This document shows positions 33,882-42,063 of a stretch of 49,415 bases of DNA, in pieces (positions within the stretch are counted from its first letter, which is position 1; each line of letters opens with the position of its first letter). This DNA comes from an uncultured Clostridium sp. GTDB taxonomy: Bacteria; Bacillota; Clostridia; TANB77; CAG-508. The translations under genes were made by a program, and so were the position numbers. The DNA lies in contig USMB01000007.1 of NCBI GenBank assembly GCA_900555615.1, positions 1-49,415 on the forward strand, in the 5' to 3' direction. Under the pieces are notes generated by a model. The model ran no database searches. It saw only the letters and a program-made list of their open reading frames with translations, and was not told the DNA's origin.

Positions 33882-33919
33882 AGAGATAGTAAGTGGTTTT
33901 TACTATCTCTTTTTTTTTT
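33882..33919. terminator. shared bidirectional terminator, first par-like locus
   Basis: AGAGATAGTAA (33882-33892) and TTACTATCTCT (33900-33910) form an 11-bp perfect stem, loop 7 nt. T9 follows on the plus strand and T5 on the minus strand. Confidence 0.85.
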
Positions 33920-33920
33920 A

Positions 33921-33941
33921 CTATATGACTTATGCAGAATT
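33921..33941 (+). repeat. direct repeat DRb of the first par-like locus
   Basis: CTATATGAC, TT, ATGCAGAATT; differs from DRa (33752-33772) only at the two central bases. It lies at the 5' end of the predicted antisense RNA. Confidence 0.75.
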
Positions 33942-33965
33942 TTAGTCACTTTTTAAGCTATTTAT

Positions 33966-33994
33966 ATTTTACTATTAATTCAAAATTTTGTCAA
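33966..33994 (-). promoter_or_regulatory. antisense RNA promoter, first par-like locus
   Basis: On the minus strand, TTGACA (33994-33989) and TAAAAT (33971-33966) are separated by 17 bp, a near-consensus promoter pointing back at the toxin gene. Confidence 0.75.
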
Positions 33995-34021
33995 TGTTTT
34001 TTGAGAAAAGTTTCAAACCTC

Positions 34022-34050
34022 TTGACAAAAGCAAAAAGTAATAATAAATT
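34022..34050 (+). promoter_or_regulatory. promoter of the GH13 gene
   Basis: TTGACA (34022-34027) and TAAATT (34045-34050), 17-bp spacer, about 50 bp before the start. It is back to back with the antisense promoter of the par-like locus. Confidence 0.6.
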
Positions 34051-34101
34051 ATAAGCAAAGAATGTAACAACTACTTTTCTAAAATTAGAGAGGAGAAAGC
34101 T

Positions 34102-35937
34102 ATGAGACATCAAATTACACAAATGAAAAAACTTGAAAATGGAGCAATTTTTAAGGTAGAAGTAGAAGTTCCATTCGAAACTGGTTGGATTGAACGGGTA
34201 CAATTTTTAGTAACGACATTTAACAAAAGAGATGTATATGAATTACATCATACAAAGAACGAAGATGACAAAGCATATTTTGAAGCAACAGTAAAACTTG
34301 AAAATAGTGCTATGTATCAGTACTATTTTTCTTTTGTAGTAAACGGAAGATTGCAGTACTATAAGAAGCAGAACATTACTGGAAACACGAGTATTACAAG
34401 AGAAGAATGTTGGAAAATGTCTGTTGGTTTTGATGTACCAGAATGGGCAAAAGGTGCAACCATGTATCACATCTTTGTGGACAAGTATCGTAAAGGTAGT
34501 GATATGGAAAAGCATCCTATGCCTAGAAGGAAACTCCACGAAGACTGGTATGAACCGCCTGTGTTAGGACCAGATGAAGATGGACAATGGAATGTAGACT
34601 TTCATGGAGGCGATTTAAAAGGAATTAAAGAAACACTTAATTACCTTGACAGGCTTGGAGTGGATATTCTGTATCTGAGCCCTGTTGTAAGAAGTCAGTC
34701 GAATCATCGCTATGACACTGCGGATTATGAAAATGTAGATCCATATGCAGGAACAAATGAAAACTTGAAGGAGCTGTGTGAAGAAGCACATCGGAAAAAG
34801 AAAAAAGTGATTTTGGATGCGGTTTTTAATCACACAGGAAATGATAGTATTTATTTTAATGAATATGGAACATTTGAAAATCTCGGAGCATGGCAGGGTC
34901 CGAACTCTCCGTATTATGATTTCTACCGTAGAACTTGTATTCAAGGAAGGCACGACTTTGCATATTGGTGGGGAATGAAGAATCTTCCTGAATGTGATGG
35001 ATATTCACAGCATTGGAGAAACTACATTCTCGGCGAAGGAGGAGTCATTGATAAATGGTTCAGCCTTGGAATTGATGGGTTGCGTCTTGATGTTGCAGAT
35101 GAATTGACAGATGACTTTATTGAAGGAATTAATCGGGCAGTAAAGCGTAATAAGCCTGATGGATTCATTTTGGGAGAAGTCTGGAAAAATCCTATGCGTA
35201 TGAATAGGGGCTATATCAGTTCTGGCAAAGGAATGCATTCTGTCATGAATTATTTGCTTGTTGATGCATTAATTCGTTATTATAAATATTGTGATGTCTG
35301 GAAATTGGACAGTATTTTGAAAGAAATTTTGTCTGAATATCCGGAAGAAACGATTCAAACATTAATGAATTTTACATCTACTCATGACATTTCACGTGCA
35401 ATTGAAATTTTTGGATGTAATGCCTTCCAACAATATGGTGAATGGGCATGGAACTTGCAAAATAGCGATTTGCAGTGGATTCGTCATCATAAGCTGACAC
35501 ATGATGAATACAAATATGGAAAAATGCTTTATAAATCTTATGTGATTGCTTTGGCATTTTTGCCTGGAATTTTCTCGATTTTTTATGGAGATGAAGTAGG
35601 TCTGCAAGGCATTGGTAATCTTGCAAATAGAGCACCATATCCTTGGAATCATAAGGATAAAGACTTGCTTAAGTTTTTCCGTAGAATTGGAAAGATTCGC
35701 AAAAAAGAGCAATTCATGAGAAAAGCAGAAATCAAAATTTTGAAAATTGACCATCAACAATTTGTATTTGAACGGTATGACGAAAACCATAAAATTCTTG
35801 TAATGGTGAGTAGAACTCATAAAGAAACAAGGGTGGAATTGCCTGAAGAATACAAAAAAGCAGAAATGATTTTTAACCTTAAAGGCTGCAATACTGAAAA
35901 GTTGTCGCCTTATGGTGCAATCGTTTTGAAAAAGTAA
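34102..35937 (+). CDS. GH13 alpha-glucosidase/neopullulanase-like
   Basis: A 611-residue glycoside hydrolase of family 13, cytoplasmic (no signal peptide). An N-terminal beta-sandwich (about 1-110) precedes the (beta/alpha)8 barrel. Conserved regions are DAVFNHTG, GIDGLRLDVADE with the nucleophile D330, FILGEVW with the acid/base E359, and STHD with D429. The neopullulanase/cyclomaltodextrinase type is most likely; it hydrolyses alpha-glucans such as maltooligosaccharides. Codon use differs from its neighbours: more CGT/CGG, CTC, GGC and CCG, and higher GC. This suggests recent acquisition from a relative with higher GC. AGAGAGGAGAAAG precedes the ATG. Confidence 0.9.
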   Translation: MRHQITQMKKLENGAIFKVEVEVPFETGWIERVQFLVTTFNKRDVYELHHTKNEDDKAYFEATVKLENSAMYQYYFSFVVNGRLQYYKKQNITGNTSITREECWKMSVGFDVPEWAKGATMYHIFVDKYRKGSDMEKHPMPRRKLHEDWYEPPVLGPDEDGQWNVDFHGGDLKGIKETLNYLDRLGVDILYLSPVVRSQSNHRYDTADYENVDPYAGTNENLKELCEEAHRKKKKVILDAVFNHTGNDSIYFNEYGTFENLGAWQGPNSPYYDFYRRTCIQGRHDFAYWWGMKNLPECDGYSQHWRNYILGEGGVIDKWFSLGIDGLRLDVADELTDDFIEGINRAVKRNKPDGFILGEVWKNPMRMNRGYISSGKGMHSVMNYLLVDALIRYYKYCDVWKLDSILKEILSEYPEETIQTLMNFTSTHDISRAIEIFGCNAFQQYGEWAWNLQNSDLQWIRHHKLTHDEYKYGKMLYKSYVIALAFLPGIFSIFYGDEVGLQGIGNLANRAPYPWNHKDKDLLKFFRRIGKIRKKEQFMRKAEIKILKIDHQQFVFERYDENHKILVMVSRTHKETRVELPEEYKKAEMIFNLKGCNTEKLSPYGAIVLKK

Positions 35938-35946
35938 TGTCTCAAA

Positions 35947-35975
35947 AGAGAGTCCTAATGTAGGGCTCTCTTTGC
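35947..35975 (+). terminator. terminator of the GH13 gene
   Basis: AGAGAGTCCT (35947-35956) and AGGGCTCTCT (35962-35971) pair with one G-T wobble around a 5-nt loop, then TTTG. Confidence 0.75.
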
Positions 35976-36004
35976 ATATATAGTTATAAAATTAAATAAA
36001 AATC

Positions 36005-36032
36005 TTGCAAAAAAATGCATAAATGGTATAAT
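36005..36032 (+). promoter_or_regulatory. promoter of the histidine phosphatase operon
   Basis: TTGCAA (36005-36010) and TATAAT (36027-36032), 16-bp spacer, about 30 bp before the start codon. Confidence 0.6.
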
Positions 36033-36063
36033 AAAAATGGATAATAAGTGTAGGAGGAAAGAG

Positions 36064-36603
36064 ATGAAAATTTATTATGTTAGACATGGTCAAACAGACT
36101 GGAATTTAGCACAAAAAATGCAAGGAGGAGAGTCTGAAAAAGATCTAAATGCAACAGGAATAAAACAGGCGCAAAAAACAAAACAAGAATTAGAAAATGT
36201 AAAATATGATATAATAATTCGTTCACCAATGCACAGAGCTGAACAGACAGCAGATATTATAAATGAAGATAGAAATGTTGAAATAATAGTAGACGAAAGA
36301 CTTAGAGAAAGAAGACTAGGAGAGTTCGAAGGACATGATGTAACAGAAGAAATGGAAAAAAGAATTTGGAACTATGATTTGAATTATCAAATACCTGGTG
36401 GAGAAAATTTATATGATTTTGAAAAAAGAATCTTAGACTTTTTTGAAGACATTAAACAAAAATATGCAGATAAAACAGTCTTGATAGTAGCACATGGAGG
36501 AATAGCCAAAGTCATAAAAATGCATCTTTATGGAATGCCAAAAAGTAAAAACTTATCTGAAATCGGAATGGAAAATTGTGAAATAATTGAGGCAGAAATA
36601 TAA
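36064..36603 (+). CDS. histidine phosphatase (phosphoglycerate mutase-like)
   Basis: A 179-residue protein of the histidine phosphatase superfamily. The catalytic YYVRHGQTDWN (R7, H8) is followed by RSPMHRAEQTA, ERRLGEFEG and the second His in VAHGGIAK (about residue 147). Its length fits CobC/GpmB-type small phosphatases. The ATG at 36064 follows AGGAGG. It is 16 bp upstream of the J-domain gene, and the J-domain and SDR genes follow closely, so these may be co-transcribed. Substrate unknown. Confidence 0.87.
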   Translation: MKIYYVRHGQTDWNLAQKMQGGESEKDLNATGIKQAQKTKQELENVKYDIIIRSPMHRAEQTADIINEDRNVEIIVDERLRERRLGEFEGHDVTEEMEKRIWNYDLNYQIPGGENLYDFEKRILDFFEDIKQKYADKTVLIVAHGGIAKVIKMHLYGMPKSKNLSEIGMENCEIIEAEI

Positions 36604-36619
36604 TTTATAGGAGAAAAAT

Positions 36620-37267
36620 GTGAAAAATTATTATGAAATACTAGAAGTAGATAGAAAAGCTTCACCAGAAGTAATAGATAAAGCATATAAAACACTTGCA
36701 AAGAAATATCATCCAGACTTGCAAGACGAAAATAATAAAAATATATATGCAGAAAAAATGAAAGAAATCAATGAAGCATATGATGTACTATCAAATGATT
36801 ATAAAAAAACAACATATGATGAACAACTAGAGAATTCATTGGTATCAAAATCTGAATATGAAAAAGTAATAAGAGAAAATTCGATACTAAAACATCAATT
36901 AGAGGAAGTGGAAACTCAGCCGCATCAGGTGCAAAGGCAAAAAGAAGTTCAGGACACAAATACTATTACCAATATGAGTAGAATGTTGAATAGTACAATT
37001 AGACAGGCTTATAATGATGCATACAATAATGCATATAAAGATGCTTATGTGAATGATTTAAAAAGCAGAGGATATAAAATAAAATATAAACATGATTTAA
37101 AATATTATTTTAAATTAATAATATATATTGCAATTATTGTATTAATAGGGATTTTAATATATCAAATTCCACCAGTAAAGTCATATTTTACAAGTTTATA
37201 TAATGGAAATGTATATTTTAAAGCAATTGTAGATATATTTAAAAATACAATACAATCAGGTTTTTAA
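36620..37267 (+). CDS. membrane-anchored J-domain protein
   Basis: A 215-residue protein starting at GTG (an ATG two bases upstream runs straight into a stop). The N-terminal J domain (NYYEILEVDRKASPEVIDKA to the HPD motif at 31-33) is complete. After a polar linker and a repeat-like YNDAYNNAYKDAYVND stretch (about 134-149), a single transmembrane helix (about 166-185, IAIIVLIGILIYQI) anchors the protein. It has no G/F region or zinc domain, so it is not a full DnaJ. It could recruit DnaK to the membrane. AGGAG precedes the start. Confidence 0.85.
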   Translation: MKNYYEILEVDRKASPEVIDKAYKTLAKKYHPDLQDENNKNIYAEKMKEINEAYDVLSNDYKKTTYDEQLENSLVSKSEYEKVIRENSILKHQLEEVETQPHQVQRQKEVQDTNTITNMSRMLNSTIRQAYNDAYNNAYKDAYVNDLKSRGYKIKYKHDLKYYFKLIIYIAIIVLIGILIYQIPPVKSYFTSLYNGNVYFKAIVDIFKNTIQSGF

Positions 37268-37276
37268 GGAGAAAAA

Positions 37277-38020
37277 ATGAAGGTATTAATAACAGGAGCC
37301 TCTTCAGGAATAGGAAGAGATATTGCGATTAATTTAAGTAAAAAAGGATATGATTTGATTTTAGTTGCAAGAGATTTAGAAAAATTGAACGAAGTAAAAT
37401 CAAAATTACATACAAATGTTGAAGTAGTAGGCATGGACGTTTCTAATGCAGAAAATTGTAAAGAATTACATGAAAAATATCAAAATATAGATATATTGGT
37501 AAATAATGCAGGATTTGGAGATTGTGGATATTTCACCAAAACTAGTTTAGATAAAGAATTAAAAATGATAGATACTAATATTGTTGCATATCATGTTTTG
37601 ACAAAATTATATTTGCAAGATATGAAGCAGAAAAATAGTGGAAAAATTTTAAATGTTGCATCAATAGCTGGCTTCATGCCAGGACCTTTAATGGCAACAT
37701 ATTATTCTACAAAAGCTTATGTAGTAAGACTTTCAGAAGCAATCAGAGAAGAATTACGAAGAGAAAAATCAAATGTACAAATCAGCATTTTATGTCCAGG
37801 CCCAGTAAATACTAACTTTAATAAAGTAGCTGATGTACAATTTGCGTTAAAAGGATTAAGCAGTGAATATGTAGCAAAATATGCAGTAGATAAATTATTC
37901 AAAGGAAAATTTTATATTGTGCCTGGTTGGAAAATAAAACTTGCCAGATTTGGAGCTAAAATAGCACCTAACAATTTGGTAGCAAAAATTTGTTATAATA
38001 TGCAAAGAAGAAAAATATAA
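37277..38020 (+). CDS. short-chain dehydrogenase/reductase
   Basis: A 247-residue SDR. The cofactor loop is TGASSGIG (about residues 6-13); the NNAGFG motif (about 80-85) and the catalytic YYSTK (Y142 and K146) follow, with Ser in NVASIAGF. The C terminus (KLARFGAKIAPNNLVAKIC) resembles the YqjQ/DltE group of SDRs. NADP(H) is likely from R32 after the second strand (LVARD). Substrate unknown. It begins nine bases after the J-domain stop, so it shares the operon. Confidence 0.88.
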   Translation: MKVLITGASSGIGRDIAINLSKKGYDLILVARDLEKLNEVKSKLHTNVEVVGMDVSNAENCKELHEKYQNIDILVNNAGFGDCGYFTKTSLDKELKMIDTNIVAYHVLTKLYLQDMKQKNSGKILNVASIAGFMPGPLMATYYSTKAYVVRLSEAIREELRREKSNVQISILCPGPVNTNFNKVADVQFALKGLSSEYVAKYAVDKLFKGKFYIVPGWKIKLARFGAKIAPNNLVAKICYNMQRRKI

Positions 38021-38052
38021 AAAATTCATACTTATTTAGGTATGAATTTTTT
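38018..38052. terminator. terminator after the SDR gene
   Basis: AAAAAATTCATAC and GGTATGAATTTTTT arms around TTATTTA give a symmetrical hairpin with A and T runs at its base. Confidence 0.7.
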
Positions 38053-38086
38053 GCATTTCAATATAATAAAAGGAGGAGGAATTACA

Positions 38087-38680
38087 ATGATAAAAGTAAA
38101 AGAACTGAGATATCCATTAGATGCATTAGAGCCTTATTATAACAAGGAAACACTAGATATACATTACAATATTTTATATAAAGGATATGTAGACAATACA
38201 AATAAAACGCAAGAAAAGTTAGAAAATGCAAGAAAAACAAATGATTTTGCAAGCATAAAATGTTTAGAAAAAGATTTGAGTTTTTTCGGTTCAGGAGTAA
38301 TTTTGCATGAACTATTTTTTGACAATATGGGGCCAGCTGTTCCAACAAGTCCAGATAATGAATTAATGGAACAAATTATAAAAGACTTTGGAAGTTATGA
38401 AAAATTTAAAGAACAATTCATAGAAAGTAGCAAAGTTGTGGAAGCATCAGGCTGGAATTTGTTAGTTTGGGTGCCAGATTTTTGCAAATTAGAAATTTTA
38501 CAATGTGAGAAACATCAAAATTTAACATTATGGGGATGCAAGCCATTATTAGTTTTAGATATGTGGGAACATTCATATTTTTTACAATATAAAACTAAGA
38601 GACCTGAATATATTAATGCTTTTTGGAATATAGTAAACTGGAATGAAGTAAATAAGCGTTTTAAAAATATAGTCATTTAA
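38087..38680 (+). CDS. sodA: Fe/Mn superoxide dismutase
   Basis: A 197-residue superoxide dismutase of the iron/manganese family. Metal ligands are all present: H26 (DIHYNILYKGYVDN), H74 (VILHELFFDN), D158 and H162 (LDMWEHSYFLQY). The GYVDN segment, GWNLLVW and the AFWNIVNWNEV end fit the fold. The segment usually read as GGWAWL is here SGWNLL, so it is somewhat divergent. The metal cannot be told from the sequence. The ATG at 38087 is preceded by AGGAGGAGGA. It removes superoxide in the cytoplasm, useful for an anaerobe under oxygen exposure. Confidence 0.88.
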   Translation: MIKVKELRYPLDALEPYYNKETLDIHYNILYKGYVDNTNKTQEKLENARKTNDFASIKCLEKDLSFFGSGVILHELFFDNMGPAVPTSPDNELMEQIIKDFGSYEKFKEQFIESSKVVEASGWNLLVWVPDFCKLEILQCEKHQNLTLWGCKPLLVLDMWEHSYFLQYKTKRPEYINAFWNIVNWNEVNKRFKNIVI

Positions 38681-38703
38681 CTTTAAGTTAGATGACTTTT
38701 TTG
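38671..38703 (+). terminator. terminator of the sod gene
   Basis: AGTCAT (38671-38676) pairs with ATGACT (38692-38697) with an inner AACTT/AAGTT stem, followed by a T-run. Confidence 0.75.
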
Positions 38704-38763
38704 TTGTCAGAAATATGTCTAAGCAGTGGAAAAAATTAGAGCAAAAAATATTTAACGAGACTA

Positions 38764-38792
38764 TTGACAAAAACATATAATAATGTTAGTAT
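38764..38792 (+). promoter_or_regulatory. promoter of the ArsR-CadA genes
   Basis: Consensus TTGACA (38764-38769) and TAGTAT (38787-38792), 17-bp spacer. The metalloregulator operator lies 12 bp downstream. Confidence 0.75.
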
Positions 38793-38803
38793 GAAAACAT
38801 AAA

Positions 38804-38825
38804 CATATGAACAATTATTCATATG
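38804..38825. promoter_or_regulatory. ArsR/SmtB-type operator
   Basis: CATATGAA (38804-38811) and TTCATATG (38818-38825) form a perfect 8-bp inverted repeat with a 6-bp centre, like the TGAA...TTCA operators of CadC, CzrA and SmtB. It lies just downstream of the promoter, where bound apo-repressor blocks transcription. Confidence 0.8.
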
Positions 38826-38898
38826 AAGCAGCAAATGAAGAGATAAATAAACGGCAAATAAACAAAAGTAAAATAAAAAATATGAAGGGAGAAAAGAT

Positions 38899-39249
38899 TT
38901 GGAAGACGGAATTGTAGATATAGAAAAAGTAAATAAAATAAAAAAAATCATGCCAAGTGATGACTTATTATTTGATATAGCAGAAGTATTCAAAGTATTT
39001 GGAGACACAACAAGAATGAAAATAATAAGTGCATTATTAGAGGCAGAACTATGTGTAGGAGATATAGCGGAAATAACAAACTCAACACAATCAGCAATAT
39101 CACATCAATTAAGAGTGTTAAAACAAGCAAAATTAGTAAAGTTTAGAAAAGATGGAAAAATTGTCTATTATTCGCTAGATGATGAGCATGTTTCAGAAAT
39201 GTACGAAATGGCGAAACGTCATATAGAAGAAAGTTATTCACATAAATAA
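38899..39249 (+). CDS. ArsR/SmtB-family metalloregulator (CadC/CzrA-like)
   Basis: A 116-residue winged-helix repressor starting at TTG after AAGGGAGAAAAG. VFKVFGDTTRMKIISALLEA and ELCVGDIAE (about residues 50-58) open the DNA-binding domain; TQSAISHQLRVLKQAKLVK is the recognition helix region. The family's ELCVCD metal motif is here ELCVGD: only one Cys remains, so sensing may use the C-terminal alpha-5 site instead (DEHVSEMYEMAKRHIEE with His and Asp/Glu), as in CzrA. It has an operator at 38804-38825 and a P-type ATPase gene downstream. Zinc/cadmium-responsive derepression is inferred. Confidence 0.88.
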   Translation: MEDGIVDIEKVNKIKKIMPSDDLLFDIAEVFKVFGDTTRMKIISALLEAELCVGDIAEITNSTQSAISHQLRVLKQAKLVKFRKDGKIVYYSLDDEHVSEMYEMAKRHIEESYSHK

Positions 39250-39372
39250 TGCTAAAAAAATACCCGGTCTCAAATTAGCATGCTAAAAAAAGGACCGACC
39301 CCAAATTAGCATGCGAAAAAAAGGACCGACCCCAAATTAGCATGCAAAAAAAAGGACCGACCCCAAATTAGC
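39249..39372 (+). repeat. four tandem copies of a 31-bp unit
   Basis: Units at 39249-39279, 39280-39310, 39311-39341 and 39342-39372. Each reads ATGC, a variable base, A7, GGACCGACCCC and AAATTAGC; the first is degenerate (TACCCGGTCTC). Successive junctions create TTAGCATGC palindromes. The array fills the gap between the ArsR stop codon and the CadA leader. The GC-rich core differs from the surrounding composition. Confidence 0.9.
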
Positions 39373-39389
39373 AGAAAGGATGAAAAAAT

Positions 39390-41456
39390 ATGAAGAAATA
39401 TGAGTTTATATTAAAAGATTTGGATTGTGCAGCATGTGCAAACGAAATACAAGAAAAGCTAGCAAAAAATCCTGAATTACACAATGTAAACATAAATTTT
39501 GCAAAGCTAAAACTAACATATGAAACAGATACAGTAAGTGTAGAAGAAGTAAGAAAAGCTGTAAAAGAGCAAGAGCCAGAGGTTGAAATGATTTCGGCTG
39601 AGAAAATGAAAGAGATAGAAAATAAAAATGAGTCTAAAACGGGTACTCAAATTGCAAGATTACTAATAGGAATTATAATAGCAAGTATTGGCTTATATGC
39701 TAAATTACCTGATGCTGTTAGTACAATATTTATAATTTTAGGATATGTAATTTTATTGTACAGAACTGCAAAAAATGCATTCAAGATGTTATTTGCAAGC
39801 AAAAAAATAAATGAAAACTTTTTAATTACAATTTCATGTGTTGGAGCTTATTTAGTAGGTGAACATATGGAAGGTCTAATGGTAATTATTCTATATGAAA
39901 TAGGAAAAATACTTGAGGAAAAATCAATTAGTAAAAGTAGAAAATCTATTAAAGATCTAATGGATATTAAACCTGAATATGCAAATTTAAAAACAGAAAA
40001 TGATATTAAACAAGTTTCACCAGAAGAAGTAAAAATTGGAGATATTATTTTAGTAAAAGAAGGAGAAAAGGTTCCACTAGATGGAATTGTAACAAAAGGA
40101 ACAGCAGAATTGAATACAGCTTCTTTAACAGGAGAAAGCAAACTAACACAAGTATCTGAAAATAAAAATGTGTTATCAGGAAGCATTGTAGTAGACGGAA
40201 TGATAGAAGTAAAAGTTACTGAAGAATACAAAAATTCCACAGTAAGTAGAATTCTAGATTTAGTAGAAAATGCAACAGACAAAAAAGCAAAAACAGAAAC
40301 ATTTGTAAATAAGGCTTCATCAATTTATACACCAATAGTAATTGGATTAGCCGCAGTTGTAGCAATATTCTTGCCACTATTTACAGAAATTCCATACACA
40401 GGAAACAACGGAAGTATTTATAGAGCATTAATATTTTTAGTAATTTCATGCCCATGTTCAATTGCAATATCAGTACCACTTAGCTATTTTTCTGGAATAG
40501 GAAAATCTTCAAAAGAGGGAATTCTTATTAAAGGAAGTGACTACATAGATGCGATAAAAGATATAAAAGAAATTGTATTCGACAAAACAGGAACACTTAC
40601 AAAAGGTGAATTTGAAATAACAAAAATAGATACATTTGAAAATTATAGTGAACAAGAAGTATTAAAATATGCAGCAATGGGAGAAAAATATTCAAACCAT
40701 CCAATTGCAAAATCAATAATGAAAGCTAATAAAGAAGAAATAGCAGAAGTTCAAGACTTCAAAGAAATTGCAGGAAAAGGTCTAAGTTATCAATACAATG
40801 AAGAAAAAGTATTAGTAGGAAATTCAGTTTTAGTTGATGCAAATGATACAAATGAAGAAGGTGCAACTAAAATATATGTAAAAATTAATGACAAATTAGC
40901 AGGAATAATTTATTTAGGAGATACAGTAAAAGACGGTGTAATTGAAACAATAAAGGAATTAAAAACATTAGGAATTAAGACAAATATGTTTACAGGTGAT
41001 AACAAACAAATTGCAGAAAAAACAGGAAAAGAAATTGGAATAGAAAATATAAAATCTGAAATGCTACCACAAGATAAATATAATGCATTTGAAGAAATTA
41101 TAAATAAGAAAGATGAAAAAGCAAAAGTAGCATTTGTTGGAGATGGAATAAATGATTCACCAGTTCTAGCAAGAGCAGATGTAGGAATTTCAATGGGTGG
41201 AGTTGGTTCAGAATCAGCAATAGAAGCATCTGATGTAGTTATTATGACAGATAATGTTTCAAAAATTTTAAATGCTATAAAAATTTCTAAAAAGACTTGT
41301 GGAATTATAAGACAAAACTTGGTATTTGCAGTTACTGTTAAAGTTTTAATATTATTCCTTAGTACAATTGGTCTTAGTGGTATGTGGCAAGCAGTTTTTG
41401 CAGATGTTGGTGTTACAATTTTGACAATATTTAATACACTAAGAATTTTAAAATAA
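39390..41456 (+). CDS. cadA: P1B-type heavy-metal ATPase (CadA/ZntA-like)
   Basis: A 688-residue heavy-metal P-type ATPase. The N-terminal HMA domain has C13-A-A-C16. The transmembrane ion motif is S-CPC-S (C354, C356), the phosphorylated Asp is D398 in DKTGTL, and TGD and GDGIND hinge motifs follow. About eight transmembrane segments are expected. CPC with the HMA motif and its neighbour ArsR favours export of Zn2+/Cd2+/Pb2+. It is separated from the regulator by the tandem repeat but shares its direction and probably its promoter. AGAAAGGATG lies upstream of the ATG. Confidence 0.9.
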   Translation: MKKYEFILKDLDCAACANEIQEKLAKNPELHNVNINFAKLKLTYETDTVSVEEVRKAVKEQEPEVEMISAEKMKEIENKNESKTGTQIARLLIGIIIASIGLYAKLPDAVSTIFIILGYVILLYRTAKNAFKMLFASKKINENFLITISCVGAYLVGEHMEGLMVIILYEIGKILEEKSISKSRKSIKDLMDIKPEYANLKTENDIKQVSPEEVKIGDIILVKEGEKVPLDGIVTKGTAELNTASLTGESKLTQVSENKNVLSGSIVVDGMIEVKVTEEYKNSTVSRILDLVENATDKKAKTETFVNKASSIYTPIVIGLAAVVAIFLPLFTEIPYTGNNGSIYRALIFLVISCPCSIAISVPLSYFSGIGKSSKEGILIKGSDYIDAIKDIKEIVFDKTGTLTKGEFEITKIDTFENYSEQEVLKYAAMGEKYSNHPIAKSIMKANKEEIAEVQDFKEIAGKGLSYQYNEEKVLVGNSVLVDANDTNEEGATKIYVKINDKLAGIIYLGDTVKDGVIETIKELKTLGIKTNMFTGDNKQIAEKTGKEIGIENIKSEMLPQDKYNAFEEIINKKDEKAKVAFVGDGINDSPVLARADVGISMGGVGSESAIEASDVVIMTDNVSKILNAIKISKKTCGIIRQNLVFAVTVKVLILFLSTIGLSGMWQAVFADVGVTILTIFNTLRILK

Positions 41457-41464
41457 AAATATTC

Positions 41465-41490
41465 AAAACAGATAGCTGTTTTATTTTATG
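41465..41490 (+). terminator. terminator of cadA
   Basis: AAAACAG and CTGTTTT arms around ATAG, followed by ATTTTATG. Confidence 0.7.
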
Positions 41491-41556
41491 TAACAAGCAT
41501 AAAAGCTTGAAAAATCCTTTAAATTCTGTTAAAATGTAAGCGAAGGAAGTGAAAGT

Positions 41557-42060
41557 ATGCAAGAACAAATAGAAGCAATACTAAAATTTCATATGCCAAG
41601 ATGGAATGAACTGCCAGATATAGATTTATATTTGGATCAAGTTGTAAACTACATAGAAAGATGTTTAGGGGCATATGCAGTAGAAAAAGAAGATAAAGTA
41701 ATAACAAAAACAATGATAAACAACTATGTAAAACAAGGAGTAATGCCAGCACCAGAAAAGAAGAAATATAATAGAGCGCAAATCGCATATCTGTTGGTAA
41801 TTTGTATATTAAAACAAGTGTACAGTATAAGTGATATAAAGAAGTTAATAGCATTAACAATTCAAAACTATGAAGTAGGAAAAGCATATAATAGATTTTG
41901 TGCAAATTTAGAGGTATCTATAAGACATGTATTTACAAAAAAAGAATTTCCTAAATGTGATAAAATGACAGAAGAGCAATATTTGTTAAAAAATGTAGTG
42001 CAATCATTTGCAAATAAATTGTATGTAGAAATTGAATTTTTAAATAAAAAGAGTGAATAA
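41557..42060 (+). CDS. DUF1836-family protein
   Basis: A 167-residue protein matching DUF1836 in its block MPRWNELPDIDLYLDQVVNY (about residues 12-31) followed by ITKTMINNYVKQGVMPAPEK, which resembles a winged-helix DNA-binding element with a MerR-like look, and by AYLLVICILKQVYSISDIKK. Function is not established; a transcription-factor role is plausible. AAGGAAGTGAAAG precedes the ATG. It is followed by a terminator and stands alone. Confidence 0.87.
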   Translation: MQEQIEAILKFHMPRWNELPDIDLYLDQVVNYIERCLGAYAVEKEDKVITKTMINNYVKQGVMPAPEKKKYNRAQIAYLLVICILKQVYSISDIKKLIALTIQNYEVGKAYNRFCANLEVSIRHVFTKKEFPKCDKMTEEQYLLKNVVQSFANKLYVEIEFLNKKSE

Positions 42061-42063
42061 TAA

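Larger units (their letters stand above)
33877..33959 (-). ncRNA. predicted antisense antitoxin RNA, first par-like locus
   Basis: A minus-strand promoter (TTGACA on the complement of 33989-33994, TAAAAT on that of 33966-33971, 17-bp spacer) would start RNA near 33959. The RNA would run through DRb and end at the shared hairpin (33882-33910), which is followed on this strand by TTTTT. Extent is inferred from promoter and hairpin; no transcript data. Confidence 0.55.

Noticed and set aside
35392..35820. Minus-strand ORFs inside the GH13 gene
   Set aside because: The plus strand holds intact GH13 active-site motifs across the same region.
39249..39372. Tandem repeat as a CRISPR array
   Set aside because: The units are contiguous, with no unique spacers, and no cas gene is present (the Cas4-like domain at 3.5 kb is part of a UvrD helicase).
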